Source of the DNA: Blepharisma stoltei
Taxonomy: Eukaryota > Ciliophora > Heterotrichea > Heterotrichida > Blepharismidae
DNA: 64,000 bases
Assembly: GCA_914767885.1 (NCBI GenBank)
Contig: CAJZBQ010000033.1
Location: 248,001-312,000 of the forward strand
Reading direction: 5' to 3'
Shown: positions 44,721 through 56,059 of the stretch, piece by piece
Numbering within the stretch: position 1 is the stretch's first letter
How the letters are laid out: the number at the start of each line of letters is the position of its first letter
Program-made: the position numbers and the translations under genes
The notes under the pieces: generated by a model
The model's database searches: none
What the model was told of the DNA's origin: nothing
The model's input: the letters and a program-made list of their open reading frames with translations, nothing else

Positions 44721-45254
44721 TCAAAAATACTCATCTTCACTCGCTTTTTTTTCTAAAAGTCTCCTATGCAGCTGTAAAACTGCTTTTTTGAGCATTTTTA
44801 TGTCATTATTAAGAGCTGATATTTGTTTCTCAAGGTCTTTGTTTTCACTGCTCATTGCTGAGGAAGAAATATCTGAAGTCTGGCTTGTGTGCTTTTTCAT
44901 GTAATTTTGAGCGATTCTCGAAGCATCTTCAATTGAAGTGACACTTTTAAGATCTTGGATGAGGCTTGCAGCATATGCATATGTGCACTCATCTATAGCT
45001 TTGTCTCTGTCTTTTTTTTGAAGAAGGCTGATGCTGGAATCTAAATTGTTGTAAGTCGCCTCAAGAGCTGAAACCAGTTCTTCACGGCCTTTAAGAGGAA
45101 AAAGGGCGTATAGCCTAATTAAATTTTCATTGAGAGATTGGCTACCAAACTCAATTATACTACTGTGCGAAGTCTCGACTTTAAGCGTCCGCTTGCATTT
45201 AAAATCTTCAATGTCTTGATTAATCCTTAGTCGCTTTCCGATTTCTAATGCCAT
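44721..45254 (-). CDS. Unknown protein with CUE/UBA-like helix bundle
   Basis: 177 residues, MALEIGKRLRINQDIED.., TAA end. The stretch NENLIRLYALFPLKGREELVSALEA..NNLDSSISLL has the spacing of CUE/UBA ubiquitin-binding helices (FP..L..AL.......A...LL). A C-terminal coiled coil follows. Ubiquitin binding is a guess from this pattern. Confidence 0.55.
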   Translation of the reverse strand: MALEIGKRLRINQDIEDFKCKRTLKVETSHSSIIEFGSQSLNENLIRLYALFPLKGREELVSALEATYNNLDSSISLLQKKDRDKAIDECTYAYAASLIQDLKSVTSIEDASRIAQNYMKKHTSQTSDISSSAMSSENKDLEKQISALNNDIKMLKKAVLQLHRRLLEKKASEDEYF

Positions 45255-45480
45255 TTTATTTAAAGTAATTCTCTTGGGTCTTTAAAAATAGAAAATATCC
45301 CTAATTTGGCTTCAAAAAAATTTATTAATTATACTAAAATTCATTAATTTATAAAAATTTATTCAAATGATATTGCACTAGGACAATTTATTGAAGAAAA
45401 TTTAACAGCTAATGCTTATAGTAATTGCTGGCTTATTATCAAATTTTAATGTGTTTGCCATTAATTTATTAATAAAAATA

Positions 45481-45903
45481 ATGATAAATGATAGTAAAGC
45501 CATGTCTGAAGAAGAGGAAGATACAGAAGTAAAAATTTATTGGGGAGATTGCAATGATTATACATTAGAACAATGAATGGAGTATAGAAAGAAAATCTAT
45601 CAATACGTAGGTGATAGCTATAAACCAGCTGCAACTGAAGTAGCAGAAAAGCCTTGGCTTATCCCAGGAGCTAACATTTCTGATTGGTTTAATTTTGGAT
45701 TTGATGAAGAAAGCTGAAATGAGTTTTTATTAAATCAAATAGCTTTACGGCAAGCCAAAATCCTTGAAAAAGAAAAACAAATGCAGGAAGCCGTTGCCAA
45801 AAGAAAAGAACGACGATCTTCATCCACAGAAAAAGCAGAAAGAAAGCATCATGAAAAATCTAAACACAAAAAACACAACGATTTCAAAAAAAGCAGAAGA
45901 TAA
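45481..45903 (+). CDS. Fip1-like polyadenylation factor
   Basis: 140 residues when two TGA codons are read as Trp (LEQWMEYR, EESWNEF); under the standard code it would look like fragments. Core: EVAEKPWLIPGANISDWFNF followed by GFDEESWNEF, which matches the Fip1 motif (KPW..PGA..SDYFNYGF.E..W). An acidic N-terminus precedes it and a Lys/Arg/His-rich tail follows. Fip1 tethers poly(A) polymerase to the cleavage and polyadenylation complex. ATG 45481 is used; ATG 45502 is an alternative. Confidence 0.88.
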
Positions 45904-45921
45904 TTAATCATAACTATTTTG

Positions 45922-48900
45922 TTAACTTTTATTAGGTAAAACTTGTAAAATGTCCATAATGTTGGTTCCAATCCTTGCAGGCTTACCCAAAACTATGCAT
46001 GATGCCGGGGATGCCCCTGTGTCAATTTCTCTTGTTGCAGCAGATTCTGATAAAAATCCCATTGTGGTTTCAAAGCTCATCCTCAATAAAGGGCTTGGGT
46101 TTTCTCCCATTCCAAGTCTATTAAATGGCCGATATCCTCCATTATAAGTCATATAGTCAGCGATGAGGTTTAGATGGCGCTTATCAACCGCAATTCCATA
46201 ATGCGAGAAAATTCCATTGATTTCCATGGTAATTGTTTTCGCAGCAGCTTCAACGCCATATGTCTTTAGCATGGCATAAACATCATTTGTTTTTATTTTA
46301 TTCAAATTTATTTTGTCATCATAGTTCCATATTTCTCTGAAGTTTATTCCTTCAGTGTTGATTAGAACGCCTCCACTTTTATCTTCAATGACGTGGCAGT
46401 TGCCTATTCCTTCCACTTCTCTTACATAGGTGATTTCAAGCTGCTTTTCGACTTCGTTTAGTAGTAATATATTGCTTCTCAAAGGTACTTCAAAAGTGAG
46501 GATTATGCAATTTTTGCTTTCGCTTGCTCGGCATTTTGTAAGCCACTTCCATCTTTTTTCTTCAGCGTCTGAAACCTCTTCTTCTACTTTTTTCTTTCCT
46601 GGCTTTTTTTTATCAGTTTTTTTAGCTTCAATATCTGGTCAAGCACAGGTAGCAACCCTACACCCCCACCCCCCCTAAAAAATGGCACCCCCACCCCCAT
46701 CCCCATCCCCATAATATAGCATAAAATATATGAAAAATGCCAATTTAGAGCAGATGTAATAAATAAATTATTATTTTAAATATTAAAAATTACTGATTTA
46801 TGCAATATCCACATAGCGTAGCACAATCGATTAAGGAGTAGATGGAATGGGGTGAGAATTTCCTATAATTAGTAGCTCTCACCAAATCTGAAAAAATTTT
46901 TTAGCAAGCATAATAATGATCTTTGGTATTAATTAGCAATATACCCTGCATATATTTATGAACTTTGTGGAACAATGGCTAAAAGTCGAATTAGAGATCC
47001 AAAAGTAAAACTGACAATAGCAAATACTATTTTTATTACCACTATTGAATCCTGCCTTATACAATTGTCATTAGATTAGCTTTAATTTATGAATCAATAA
47101 ATTTAATGCAAGTTATTGTATTGTGCTTGACTAATTTAATAATTAACGCCATTATCTATATCTTTGGCATTATATAGCTCATGCACCGATATAGATTTAT
47201 TAATCGAGCAAAATGTAATAGAAAGTGCAAGACCAAGGAAGACTCTATTAAAGGAACGGACTGGATATCTATATCAGGAAGTGTTAAAAAGTAGCATGTC
47301 AAAAAATGGTGACAAGTCTGAAAAAAGTTGGCAAGTAAACGCGCCAATTTTTAAAATGGCTTTATTATTAAAATAATTAAAACTTACATAATCGCTTAAG
47401 TCAAAATCCTACTGGAGTTTTTGCGAGATATTCCCGGCTAAAGCTACAGCACTTGGAGACCTATTAAGTGGTTGCTTCGGTAAGTTCCCCCATTGTGATT
47501 CCAATTTTCCAACTACAAGTCCTATTTCTCCACAATAGGCACCATCTTGAAACCTATCATAAGTCAAAATCCTACTGGAGTTTTTACGCGATATGCTTGC
47601 TGAAGCACTAGTTCTTAGGGACCTATTGAGTGGTTCCTCAGTAAGTCCCCCATTACGATTTCAATTTTTCAACTACAAGTCCTATTTCTCTACAATAGGC
47701 ACCATCTTGAAAACTATCATAAGTCAAAATCCTACTGGAGTTTTTACGCGATATGCTAACTGAAGCACTAGTTCTTAGAGACCTATTGAGTGGTTGCCTT
47801 GGTAATTCCCCCCTTTCCATTTTCAATTTTAAAGTTCATATGCAATTTCTTCAATAATGGACTCCATCTTTATAATTGCTTAAGTCAAAATCCTACTGGA
47901 GATTTTGCATGATATACTAACTAGAGTTATATCACTTGGAGACCTATGCAACTGTTCGCTCGGTAAGTCCCCCCTTTTCATTTTCAAATTTTAAGGTTCA
48001 TATCTTATTTTAATAATAACGCCATTTTTAAAAAAATTGGCGCGTTTACTTGTCAACTTTTTTCACACTTGTTACCATTCTTTGACATGTCACTTTTTAG
48101 CACTTTCTGATATGGAGATTGAGCTCATCTCTTTGAGAGACTCTGTTTTTCCTCGTTCAATAGTCCAATACATTTTGCTCGATAAAGAAATCTATAAAGG
48201 TGTATGAGCTATATCTATAAATATAAAAAGCAAATTTAATATATTTTCTAATTAATTGCTAGTTAATTTAAATTTATTAATTAATCATAAATATAAAGTA
48301 ATTTGTGGACTTAATTTAAAAATATAGTGTTTTAATTGGGTTATGTTTAATTTATTCTGCTTATTTCCTATCAAATACTTCTATAGGATAAACCCGAGAG
48401 GGGGGGTGGGGGTGCCATCTGTGAAAGGGGGGTGGGGGTACCATTTCTAGGGGGGGGGGGTGGGGTTCCCTTATTGGGGGGGTGGGGGTGTCTGGTTGCG
48501 ACCTATGCTTGACCAAATATCCATGTTATCTTTGTCTTCTTCATCAAAATCGTCATCATAAGTTCTTATTTCCTGCTTCTGGTTTTTCACTTTTGCTGCT
48601 AAATGTCCTTCATCTTCACCAATTTCATCTTCACTGCCTTTCCTTTTCTGTTTAGGAATTTCAGGAACTTCTTCATCACGTTTAGAAATTTCTTCCTTTT
48701 CTTGGAACATAATTTCAGATTTCGCATCTGATTTTCTGATTTTTCCAGCAATGGCTGCATCTAAGTTATAAGAAAGAATGTTCTCGACCTTTTTAGAAAT
48801 TGTCCGCCATGATATCCCAAGCTCTTCTTTTATAGTTTCTTTTGGCTCAAGGAAAATTTTAACGTCATAAATTCTCTTGTTGAGATTTGGGAGAATTTTT

Positions 48901-51900
48901 TCATGGATCTTTATCTGGGTTAGGAGGTCTTTAAAATTTATTCTTTGGAGCTTATTTTTCAGCTGATGAGCTTTCTCAATACCTTGGAGGAATGGCAGCG
49001 TCATAGTTGGAGTTTTTATATTTGCTGAAGCAGTCATTAAGATTTCTCTCAGACGGGGAATACCCAAAGTAACGTTAGCACCTCCGTGACCAGCAAGATG
49101 GAAAGTGTTGAGTGTCAGCTGGGTTGAAGGCTCTCCAATAGACTGTGATGCAATGATTCCAACACATTCACCAGGTTCTACAATGCTTCTCATATATTTT
49201 AAGGATAATAACGATGAAAACTTAGTTCTTGATATTCTTTTCACTGTAGGATTGCTTTTTCTTAATGTTTTTTTATCCTCTAAAAATTGATCATATAGTT
49301 CAAACATCTTATTTGGTAGTGCTCCTGGAGTAACTGGGCTATATGTGTGCAATGCAGTCAGAAATGGGCTCGAGAAATCTTCATTTTTGATATCTTTAAA
49401 TCTGCTTAAGTCCAATTTTTCTTTTGCTTCATCATATTTATATTTCCGAAGTAAAGCTTCAGCATTGGAGTTCAAAAATTCAAAATTTTGAACATATTTG
49501 TTTTTGGTTGGATCTATACAATCTTCTCCATATAAAAATTGGACAATTGAACTGTCACTATCCCTTACTGAGTAGTCGTATCCTACTATGAGACCTTCTA
49601 GCCCTTTAATCAAGCATCTTTGCAGATATCCACTTCTGGATGTTTTGACTGCAGTATCAACCAGTCCTTCTCTGCCAGCCATGCAATGAAAATAATATTC
49701 TTGAGGCTTAATCCCTGTGAGGAACCTATCAAAAATAAACCCTCCAGCTCTTGGATTAGGATCATATGGAGCAAAACTTGGTAGGGATCTTCCTACAATT
49801 GTCAGAGGGACCCTTCTCCCTTCAAGTTCTTGCTGCCCAAGCATAAAAGAGCATTGATTATGGTTAACCATGCTTCCTTTGGCACCAGTTGTAACCATAG
49901 TAGAAAAACAATTTTTCGGGAATTTTTTCACAAGTCCATCAGGAAGAGATCTTGATTGCGTTTTTGAAGCGGAATTGTTTAATAGAGAAATCATTCTGAT
50001 ATCGAGATCTCGAGGATTATTTGGAGACGCTAGCATATAAGTTTCCAATTCTCTAAGAAGCTTCTCATGAGTTTTAAACTCTTCTTCATCTGGGCTTGGG
50101 GGAGCAAGTCCTCTAGCTTCTTTATTTGATTATTTTTAAAAAATAATTATATATAAATTATAAAAAAATTATTTTAAAAAAATATAAGGGAGTATAAGTG
50201 TGTAGGCATATTTAATAGTTTCTTGCTGAATAGACGCAATCCATTTATCTCTATCTTTGTTAGTTGTAGGTGTTAAGAATAAATCATCCATATTACAAGT
50301 AAACCCAACCATTTGTAAATATTGAGTCAGCACTTTTCCTAAAGAAGTAAGCAGCTGAGATGCCATTGATTCTCCATAAAGTTCATGATACGCATGAACC
50401 ATTCCAAACTCCGTGCTTCCAATATGATTTTTATCAATAACTCCTGTACATATGTACCCTTGTCTAATAATCAATCTTTCTTCTTCAAATCCTCTCGAAC
50501 CCCAAAGTTTTCCAGGCACTTTACATTTTTCATCCAAATTCAGCTGAGATTTTCCCTGTACTAAAGCTTGGATGATGGTCGAAATCACTTGTTTTCCAGA
50601 CCACATCATTCTAGGCTTAATAATGCAAGGAGGAATCTGAAATGAAATATTCAGATTTGAAGTAGCACAATACACAAGCTGCAAATATTCGTCTCTTTCT
50701 AATAGTGTGTCCCTTGATGTCATTAAAACTCCACTGTCAACGTGATCCTGAATAAGCCCTCTGAGAGGTTTTCCACTTGTTGGGGCTGTATATTGATAAT
50801 CAGTTGAAGCAATATTTTTGGCTTCTGATCTTGCAACGTGGGATTGAGGGAAATGCAAATTGATTTCGTCGCCATCAAAATCAGCATTATAAGTATTGCA
50901 GTTGGAATAATGCATTCTGATTGTGTTTTGCTGAGGGAGAACTCTTGCTCTGTGAGCCATCATGCCTGGTTTGTGTAAAGTAGGCTGCCTATTTACAATC
51001 AGCATGTCTCCGTTGTGTAAGTGCCTGTATACGATTTTGCCGGGGCCTCCAGTTAAAAGAGTTCTTGCAATTGCCTTTAACTGTTTTTGGTCGAACTTGT
51101 CAAGAACCATTTTTCTGCCTTCTCTGTCCTCAATCATATTAGCTCCCGGATGCACATGTGGGCCATTTTCCACAAGTTTTCGTAAAAAGTCAACATTCTC
51201 TTCTCTGACGAATTCTGGAAAAGTCAATTTTTTAGCGAAAACTACAGGGATCCCGATTTCATTAGTATCAATATAAGGATCTGGAGAAATCACACTTCTA
51301 GCTGCATAGTTTACTCTTTTTCCCATCATTTTCATCCTAAATAATCCTTCTTTTTTTTCTATAAGCTGTCTTAGCCCTGCTAAATCTTTGTCTTGATGCC
51401 TTGTCGATATAGAAGAATCCATAAAAATATTGACAGTATTCTGTAGCTCTGTCCACGAATTGATGATTTCTTCCTCTTTTCGAGTTGCCTGAGCTTGAAT
51501 TAGCTTTTCATTTACTAACTCCCCCCCCTCCGTGAGTGAACAAAACCATTAGAAAAATCGCTATTTTTTGCCCAAAAACCCCCACCCTCCGTGAGTGAAC
51601 AAAAATTTTTTTAATAGAAAAATTTTTATGGAAAAAAAATTTTGATATATAAATGATAATTAGTATAATGAAATATAGAGCTAATTCTGTTTAATTTTAA
51701 ACGAATTGCTTTTAAAACATAAATTTTGCAAATTGAATTAATATTTGCTTTCCAATTTTTGCGAATTAGGATTTTTTTAAATTTCGAAAAAAAAATATTT
51801 TTTATAAAATTTATATATAAATTTTTTTAAAAAAAAAAATTAACCCCCCTCCGTGAGTGAACACAAATTTTTTTGTTCACTCACGGAGGGGGGGGGAGTA

Positions 51901-52882
51901 AATAAATTTTTTGTAAAGCCACTGTTTGTACATGCAAATAGGAATCACTTTCAGCGATCTGACTTTCAGGTCGAAATCTATTTGGAGGCACAAGCAGCAC
52001 ATCTTGAAACATTTGGTCAATTATTTGGCTGTTAAAAAATAAAGTCAATAAGTCTTTATCATGAATTCGCATCAGTCTGAGCTCCTCTCTCACTTGCCAT
52101 GCACACAACAGGGTCGCTGTTGTTTCTATTTTTTCTTTTTTATTGCTCTTCAAGTTTTGTCCCCTCTGGTCTCTACATAAATTTTACTTTTCTTTCAAAG
52201 GATGCCTGAATATCTTTGTGTGTCCTTCTTTTGTGATTTTTAGCTGCTTTGCATTACAATGTGGGCATATATTTGCCACCACATTTTTCCAGACTTTTCC
52301 GCTTAACTCGCCTTTTAGCTTTGCATAGGTTGAAGTTCTCAGTTTTTCTCCCATTGTGACTGCAACTTTTAAGTCATTTTCATAGTCTCTTTTTTTCTCA
52401 ATAAGTGCCGATCTCAGATGTCTGAATTCTTGAATGCTTTTGTCCCTAACGATTTTTTCTGACAATTTCTCGTCAACTTCTATTGAGTCTTTGAGTCTGC
52501 CTTTGTTAAGGAGCATGAACTTGTATATGAGATGGATTGATTTATTGTGTGGAATTCGGAGCCTGTGGCAAGATGAGCACTTGGACTTCATCAATTTATA
52601 AGCGATTTCGAAGAGAAATGGGTTGTAGATGGGCGCAGCAAGCTCGATATGTCCGATGTGTCCTTGGCATCCACTTGCTTCCCAGCCACAGGTTTGACAT
52701 TGAATATTGGAATGGGGTGAGACGCCCATAGCTTGGTCATAAAGACCACCTTTTAGAGGGACTTTTTTTTCGTCATATGCCAAACTTTCTGTGATTTGGT
52801 GATGGCTGAGTGCTCTTGCTTCTTCTGAGGTATAAAAGGAAAACTGTACCTTATCTAATTTAGAAGGAACTGTGTTATCCAT
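45922..52882 (-). CDS. RPA1: RNA polymerase I largest subunit, split by three IESs and a 15-nt intron
   Basis: Begins MDNTVPSKLDKVQFSFYTSE. Zinc-binding CQTCGWEASGCQGHIGHIEL and CSSCHRLRIP precede the clamp. The catalytic loop YNADFDGDEINLHFPQS carries the three Mg-binding Asp, near GKRVNYAARSVISPDPYI and RQPTLHKPGMM. Next come GAKGSMVNHNQCSFMLGQQE, GECVGIIASQSIGEPSTQLT and TFHLAGHGGANVTLGIPRLREI, then an acidic insert and, after a 1.9-kb IES, the C-terminal NTEGINFREIWNYDD..FETTMGFLSE. The C-terminal block fits Pol I rather than Pol II or III, and there is no heptad tail. Removed: intron 52173-52187, IESs 51516-51898, 50123-50194 and 46632-48517. Transcribes rDNA. Confidence 0.92.
47173..48223. 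mobile_element. Nested element with long TIRs and internal tandem repeats
   Basis: TIRs of about 190 bp: TATAGCTCATGCACC..ATCGAGCAAAATG and AACGCGCCAATTTTT on the left recur inverted on the right (about 48020-48223). Between them lie four tandem units of about 170 bp, listed separately. No transposase frame seen. Confidence 0.8.
47398..48005. repeat. Tandem repeat, about 4 units of roughly 150-170 bp
   Basis: Each unit starts AAGTCAAAATCCTACTGGAG (starts near 47399, 47563, 47721, 47883), continues with an ..GAGACCTATTGAGTGG.. block, then GTAAGTCCCCC and an AT-rich end. Units 2 and 3 are most alike; unit 4 has diverged. Confidence 0.85.
50123..50194. mobile_element. Short TA-bounded IES, 72 bp
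   Basis: Almost pure A/T. Removal joins IKYAYTL to KEARGLAPPSPDEEEF in frame in the Pol I subunit. Confidence 0.75.
51516..51898. mobile_element. MITE family 1 IES, near-complete copy, TAA duplication
   Basis: Left TAA|CTCCCCCCCTCCGTGAG with a second direct copy about 60 bp inside; right hairpin GTGAGTGAACACAAATTT..GTTCACTCACGGAG ending GGGGAG|TAA. About 383 bp. Removal joins VALQKIYL to VNEKLIQAQA in frame in the Pol I subunit. Confidence 0.92.
52173..52187 (-). other. 15-nt intron
   Basis: On the minus strand GTAAAATTTATGTAG. Removal joins FRHPLKEK to DQRGQNLKSN in frame. Confidence 0.85.
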
Positions 52883-53096
52883 TTTCTTATAATTTACTTA
52901 TTAGGCATCATAAAAGATCATAGAAAGCAAAACAATCTTATTATCAAAAATTAATGAAATTTGTTATATAATATTTTAGTTATATAAAGCGTCGTAAAAT
53001 CAATAAAAATAGAAATTTACCATATTTTTTGATAATAAATCTGGAATAATTATTTTAAACAGTCAAGTTCAATTCAAAATAATTTCCATATTTATA

Positions 53097-54748
53097 ATGT
53101 CTGAAAGATCACGGACTCCTTCCCCGAATCAAACGAGAAATTTAGAACGTGGAGTGTTTTCTTCACTCTCTACATTAACATTTATTAAAAGCTTGGCCGA
53201 TGAGAGAAAACCTCAATCAGTGTCAACTACACAAATCAGGACTAACGGAACTACAAAACCTAAGTCACCAATAAGGAATCGTCCAAATACGTCTCCAAGC
53301 GCTGCTAAAATTCAGCGTGTGGAACGATCAAGAACTCCTGATGACGGCCGGCATTCACCTTTAAGAGTTCAAAATGGAAGGACCAGGGAAGATCTTAAAC
53401 CTAAAGAAGACGATTCTTCTAACTTCTCCATTTTTGATCGAACCATCTAAAAAACCTGGAAAGTATTTATAAATTTTTATTACGAAAAATTTTTATATAT
53501 TTTTCTGTTCTAGCAATAAGAGATAGGCTATGCCATATATTATCAAATATGCTTTAAATCTTATTGATATTGTGCTGAAGAATATACAGTATAATCCTTA
53601 AGATTCATTATTATCAAAGAGAGGCAGCTAGACTTTAAGGAGGTTAGGATAGTGAATTTCATTTTTGACTATATAAAATTCGCTCGATCAAGAATAAGGG
53701 CTAATTTTTCCAATTTTTATGAGTTTTCAATGATAATGCTCTATCAAAGCTAAGGAGTAAGCTTCAAGATGTTATCAAAAAACTAACGGCACAGTTAGTT
53801 AAAGAAAAGAAAGAAAATGGCAAACTTGAAGCTGAATTAAGAGACTTAAAACAAAGCAAAAAGAATGAGTTCGCCCAAACTCAAATGAACTTAGAAAAAC
53901 TGCAGAAAACAGTGACAACGCTTAAAGGAAGCCAAAAAGCATTGACAGCAGAAAGAGAAAGGCTTACGAAAGAGCTAGAAAAGTCGAAAGATGTGATTGA
54001 GATCACGAACTCACAAATAAAAAGCTTAGCTGATGCACTTGTGGTGATTTTAGGGTCAATAATGTCTCAAACAGTAACAACTGAAGATGAAGATGAGGAG
54101 GAAAAGCTGAAAATTGCTGAACAAATACAGAAAATAATTAGTGAAAAGCTCAGTGCAGTTATGACTTTGACAAGTGTTGATTTGAATCAGCAGCTTCAAG
54201 AAGTAAAAGGGTGGACTAAAGTCAATAACATGCCAAGACAGATCACAAAGGAGCATATTTATACCTCTGATGTTGGAAGTTTTAGGTACTTGCAAGAAGA
54301 GGAGCCTGCCCCGATTTCTTATACTGTGGAATATTTTGAAGATTCGCCTGAAAAAAATATGCGATTTTCGGTATTTGCTATAAAATCCTTATTTTTCCAA
54401 AAATAATATTAAAGACGATTAAATTAATCTGATGAGCATAGTTCACAAGGATTTTCCCTTCCTTTTAAGTCTTTGAAAGTGCTTGAACCTGAAGAAGACG
54501 TTGTGCAGCATCCTGTGAGCTTGTCTGAAAGAATTATTAATAAAATAAGAGGCGAAGAAGTTAGCTTTAACACAGAAAAAGAATGTGCAAGAGCGCTTTA
54601 TGATTTTGATGGGGAAAGAGATGGTGATTTATCGTTTTCGAGAGGTGATATCATAGAAGTGCTGCAAAAAACCGAAAGCGGATGGTGGACAGGGAAATTG
54701 GGCTCTCAAGTGGGATCGTTTCCTTATAATTTCGTCCAGCAGATATAG
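53097..54748 (+). CDS. Coiled-coil protein with C-terminal SH3 domain
   Basis: N-terminal Ser/Arg/Pro-rich, probably disordered region (MSERSRTPSPNQTRN, several SP motifs), then after IES 53420-53757 a coiled coil (KLQDVIKKLTAQLVKEKKEN..) and after IES 54379-54465 a linker and an SH3 domain: ARALYDFDGERDGDLSFSRG, DIIEVL, WWTGKLGSQVGSFPYNFV. The ALYDF, the double Trp and the P-x-N-F-V end are diagnostic. About 407 residues. Likely a scaffold binding Pro-rich ligands, e.g. in membrane trafficking or cortex; specific role unknown. Confidence 0.85.
53420..53757. mobile_element. MITE family 3 IES, TAA duplication
   Basis: Left TAA|CTTCTCCATTTTTGATCGAAC, right GCTCTATCAAAGCTAAGGAG|TAA. Degenerate relative of the 11.1-kb element. 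Removal joins KEDDSS to KLQDVIKKL in frame. Confidence 0.75.
54379..54465. mobile_element. Short TA-bounded IES, 87 bp
   Basis: Removal joins MRFSVFA to KSLKVLEPEED in frame; the insert includes stops. Confidence 0.75.
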
Positions 54749-55019
54749 TTTGGGGTTTATGAGAACTGTGAGTAATAGTTTAAAAGATTTGAATTCTTTA
54801 TTATATAAAATCCGTTAGTTTTAAATGGTGAGTTTATTATTAAATTAATGAGATCACCAATTTCATTTATATAGATAATACAGATAAACACTATTTAAAG
54901 CAATAAAAAACTGCAAATGATAATTATAATATACTTCACAATTGAGACTAAACAGAATTACTATAAAAACTTATTATCGCGCTGAGATAGGAATTTAAAA
55001 TTATCCTAATATTTTCTAT
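54749..55019. other. AT-rich convergent spacer
   Basis: Lies between the SH3 gene and LSM14 3' ends; nothing seen. Confidence 0.4.
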
Positions 55020-55948
55020 TTAATTTCCTCTCGATTCCCCTCTAAAGTCTTCTCTTCGATCTCCCCTATAGCCTCTATATTCTCCTCTCCTTCCTCCTCT
55101 ATACTCACCTCGGTGTTCACCCCTATATTCTCTATCTCCTCGATACTCCCTCTGCTCTCCTCGATATTCCCTCTGTTCTCCTCTATATTCTCTATGCTCC
55201 CCTCTATACTCTCTGTGCTCCCCTCTATATCCTCCCCTATATCCTCTTCCATCACCTCTATCATTCCTATATCCTCTTCTCCCTCTCCTTCCTCCTCTTA
55301 TATATCTTTTTAAATCCCTTTCTCCCATTTCTACGTATTCCTCCCCAAAGGTCTCTGCATCTAGCTCTTTTTGTTTTTCCCTATCAGGCCTACTTTCTGG
55401 ATTTTCCCCAGATTTGCACGAAATATTATCAAAAAAGCTCGATTTTTTGTCGTAGCATTTTCCTTTGGTTTCTGCCTTTTGGTTTCTGTCAATAGCTGCT
55501 GTTTGGAAGTCAAAATCTTCTTTGAGCTCTTCTTTTAAATCTTCATTTGTGTTCCCATGCAATTCTCCATAAGCTTCTTGACGATTGTTCCTTGGGACGT
55601 AATTTTGGTGCTCTCTCTGTTGAGGAATGCTAGGCTTTTGGACTGGTTTTGGCTGGAATTCTTTAGTTGGCTCTGATTTTATTATGGCTGGGTCATTATT
55701 TGCAACAGTTGTCTGGATCACAGTGAGATCTTTTATGTCTGAGCCTCTGAAAATAATAAATTCGTAGACTTCAGCTGAGGGTGGGATTTCTTTGCCATTT
55801 CCTCTTCGGCCTTCTGTGCCGAATGACTTGACGTTGGAGAGTGAGACTGTGTGCTCGTTTGGATCAATGGTGTGGAGGGTGCCTTCATATCGAATATCAG
55901 ACTTGGAAATTAAACTGATTTGGCTCCCAATATATGGAACTGAACTCA
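55020..55948 (-). CDS. LSM14/Scd6-type mRNP protein
   Basis: [20 protein letters not shown] begins an Lsm fold ([33 protein letters not shown]). Then the FDF motif (KEDFDFQTA), an FFD box ([12 protein letters not shown]), a TFG box ([11 protein letters not shown]) and a long RGG-type tail built on [15 protein letters not shown] repeats. This order defines the LSM14/Scd6/CAR-1 family, which represses translation and promotes decapping in P-bodies. About 309 residues from ATG 55948; an upstream ATG at 55964 is possible. No IES. Confidence 0.95.
55060..55260. repeat. Degenerate tandem repeat encoding RGG-type tail
   Basis: About 15-18 nt units (minus strand GAGCACAGAGAATATAGAGG-like) repeated many times. 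All frames stay open here, giving long spurious ORFs on both strands. Confidence 0.8.
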
Positions 55949-56059
55949 TATTATTAAAATACAACTAAGACGTGCCATGTTTATTGAGTGAACCTTTTGT
56001 ATTAATGCTAAAACAAAGAAAATTAATGAGTTTTTTGGTATTATTTAAAAAATAAACAT

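Larger units (their letters stand above)
46632..48517. mobile_element. 1.9-kb TIR IES in the Pol I gene
   Basis: Terminal inverted repeats of about 40 bp: TATCTGGTCAAGCACAGGT.. with ACACCCCCACCCCCCC, and the inverse at the right. TA at 46632-46633 and 48518-48519; removal joins DNMDI to EAKKTDKKKPG in frame. The C/G-run repeats just inside each end are unusual for this AT-rich genome. It contains the nested element 47173-48223. Confidence 0.85.

Noticed and set aside
46650-46700. C-rich runs as a sequencing or assembly artefact
   Set aside because: The same C/G-run pattern occurs inverted at 48395-48490 as part of a matched terminal inverted repeat, so it is most likely genuine, although run lengths may be miscounted.
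47398-48005. Regularly spaced repeats as a CRISPR array
   Set aside because: Units are about 150-170 bp with gradual divergence, lie inside a TIR element and the genome is eukaryotic; there are no short repeats with unique spacers or cas genes.
55016-55313. Open frames on both strands over the LSM14 tail
   Set aside because: Caused by the tandem repeat encoding RGG units; the LSM14 frame has clear domain support.
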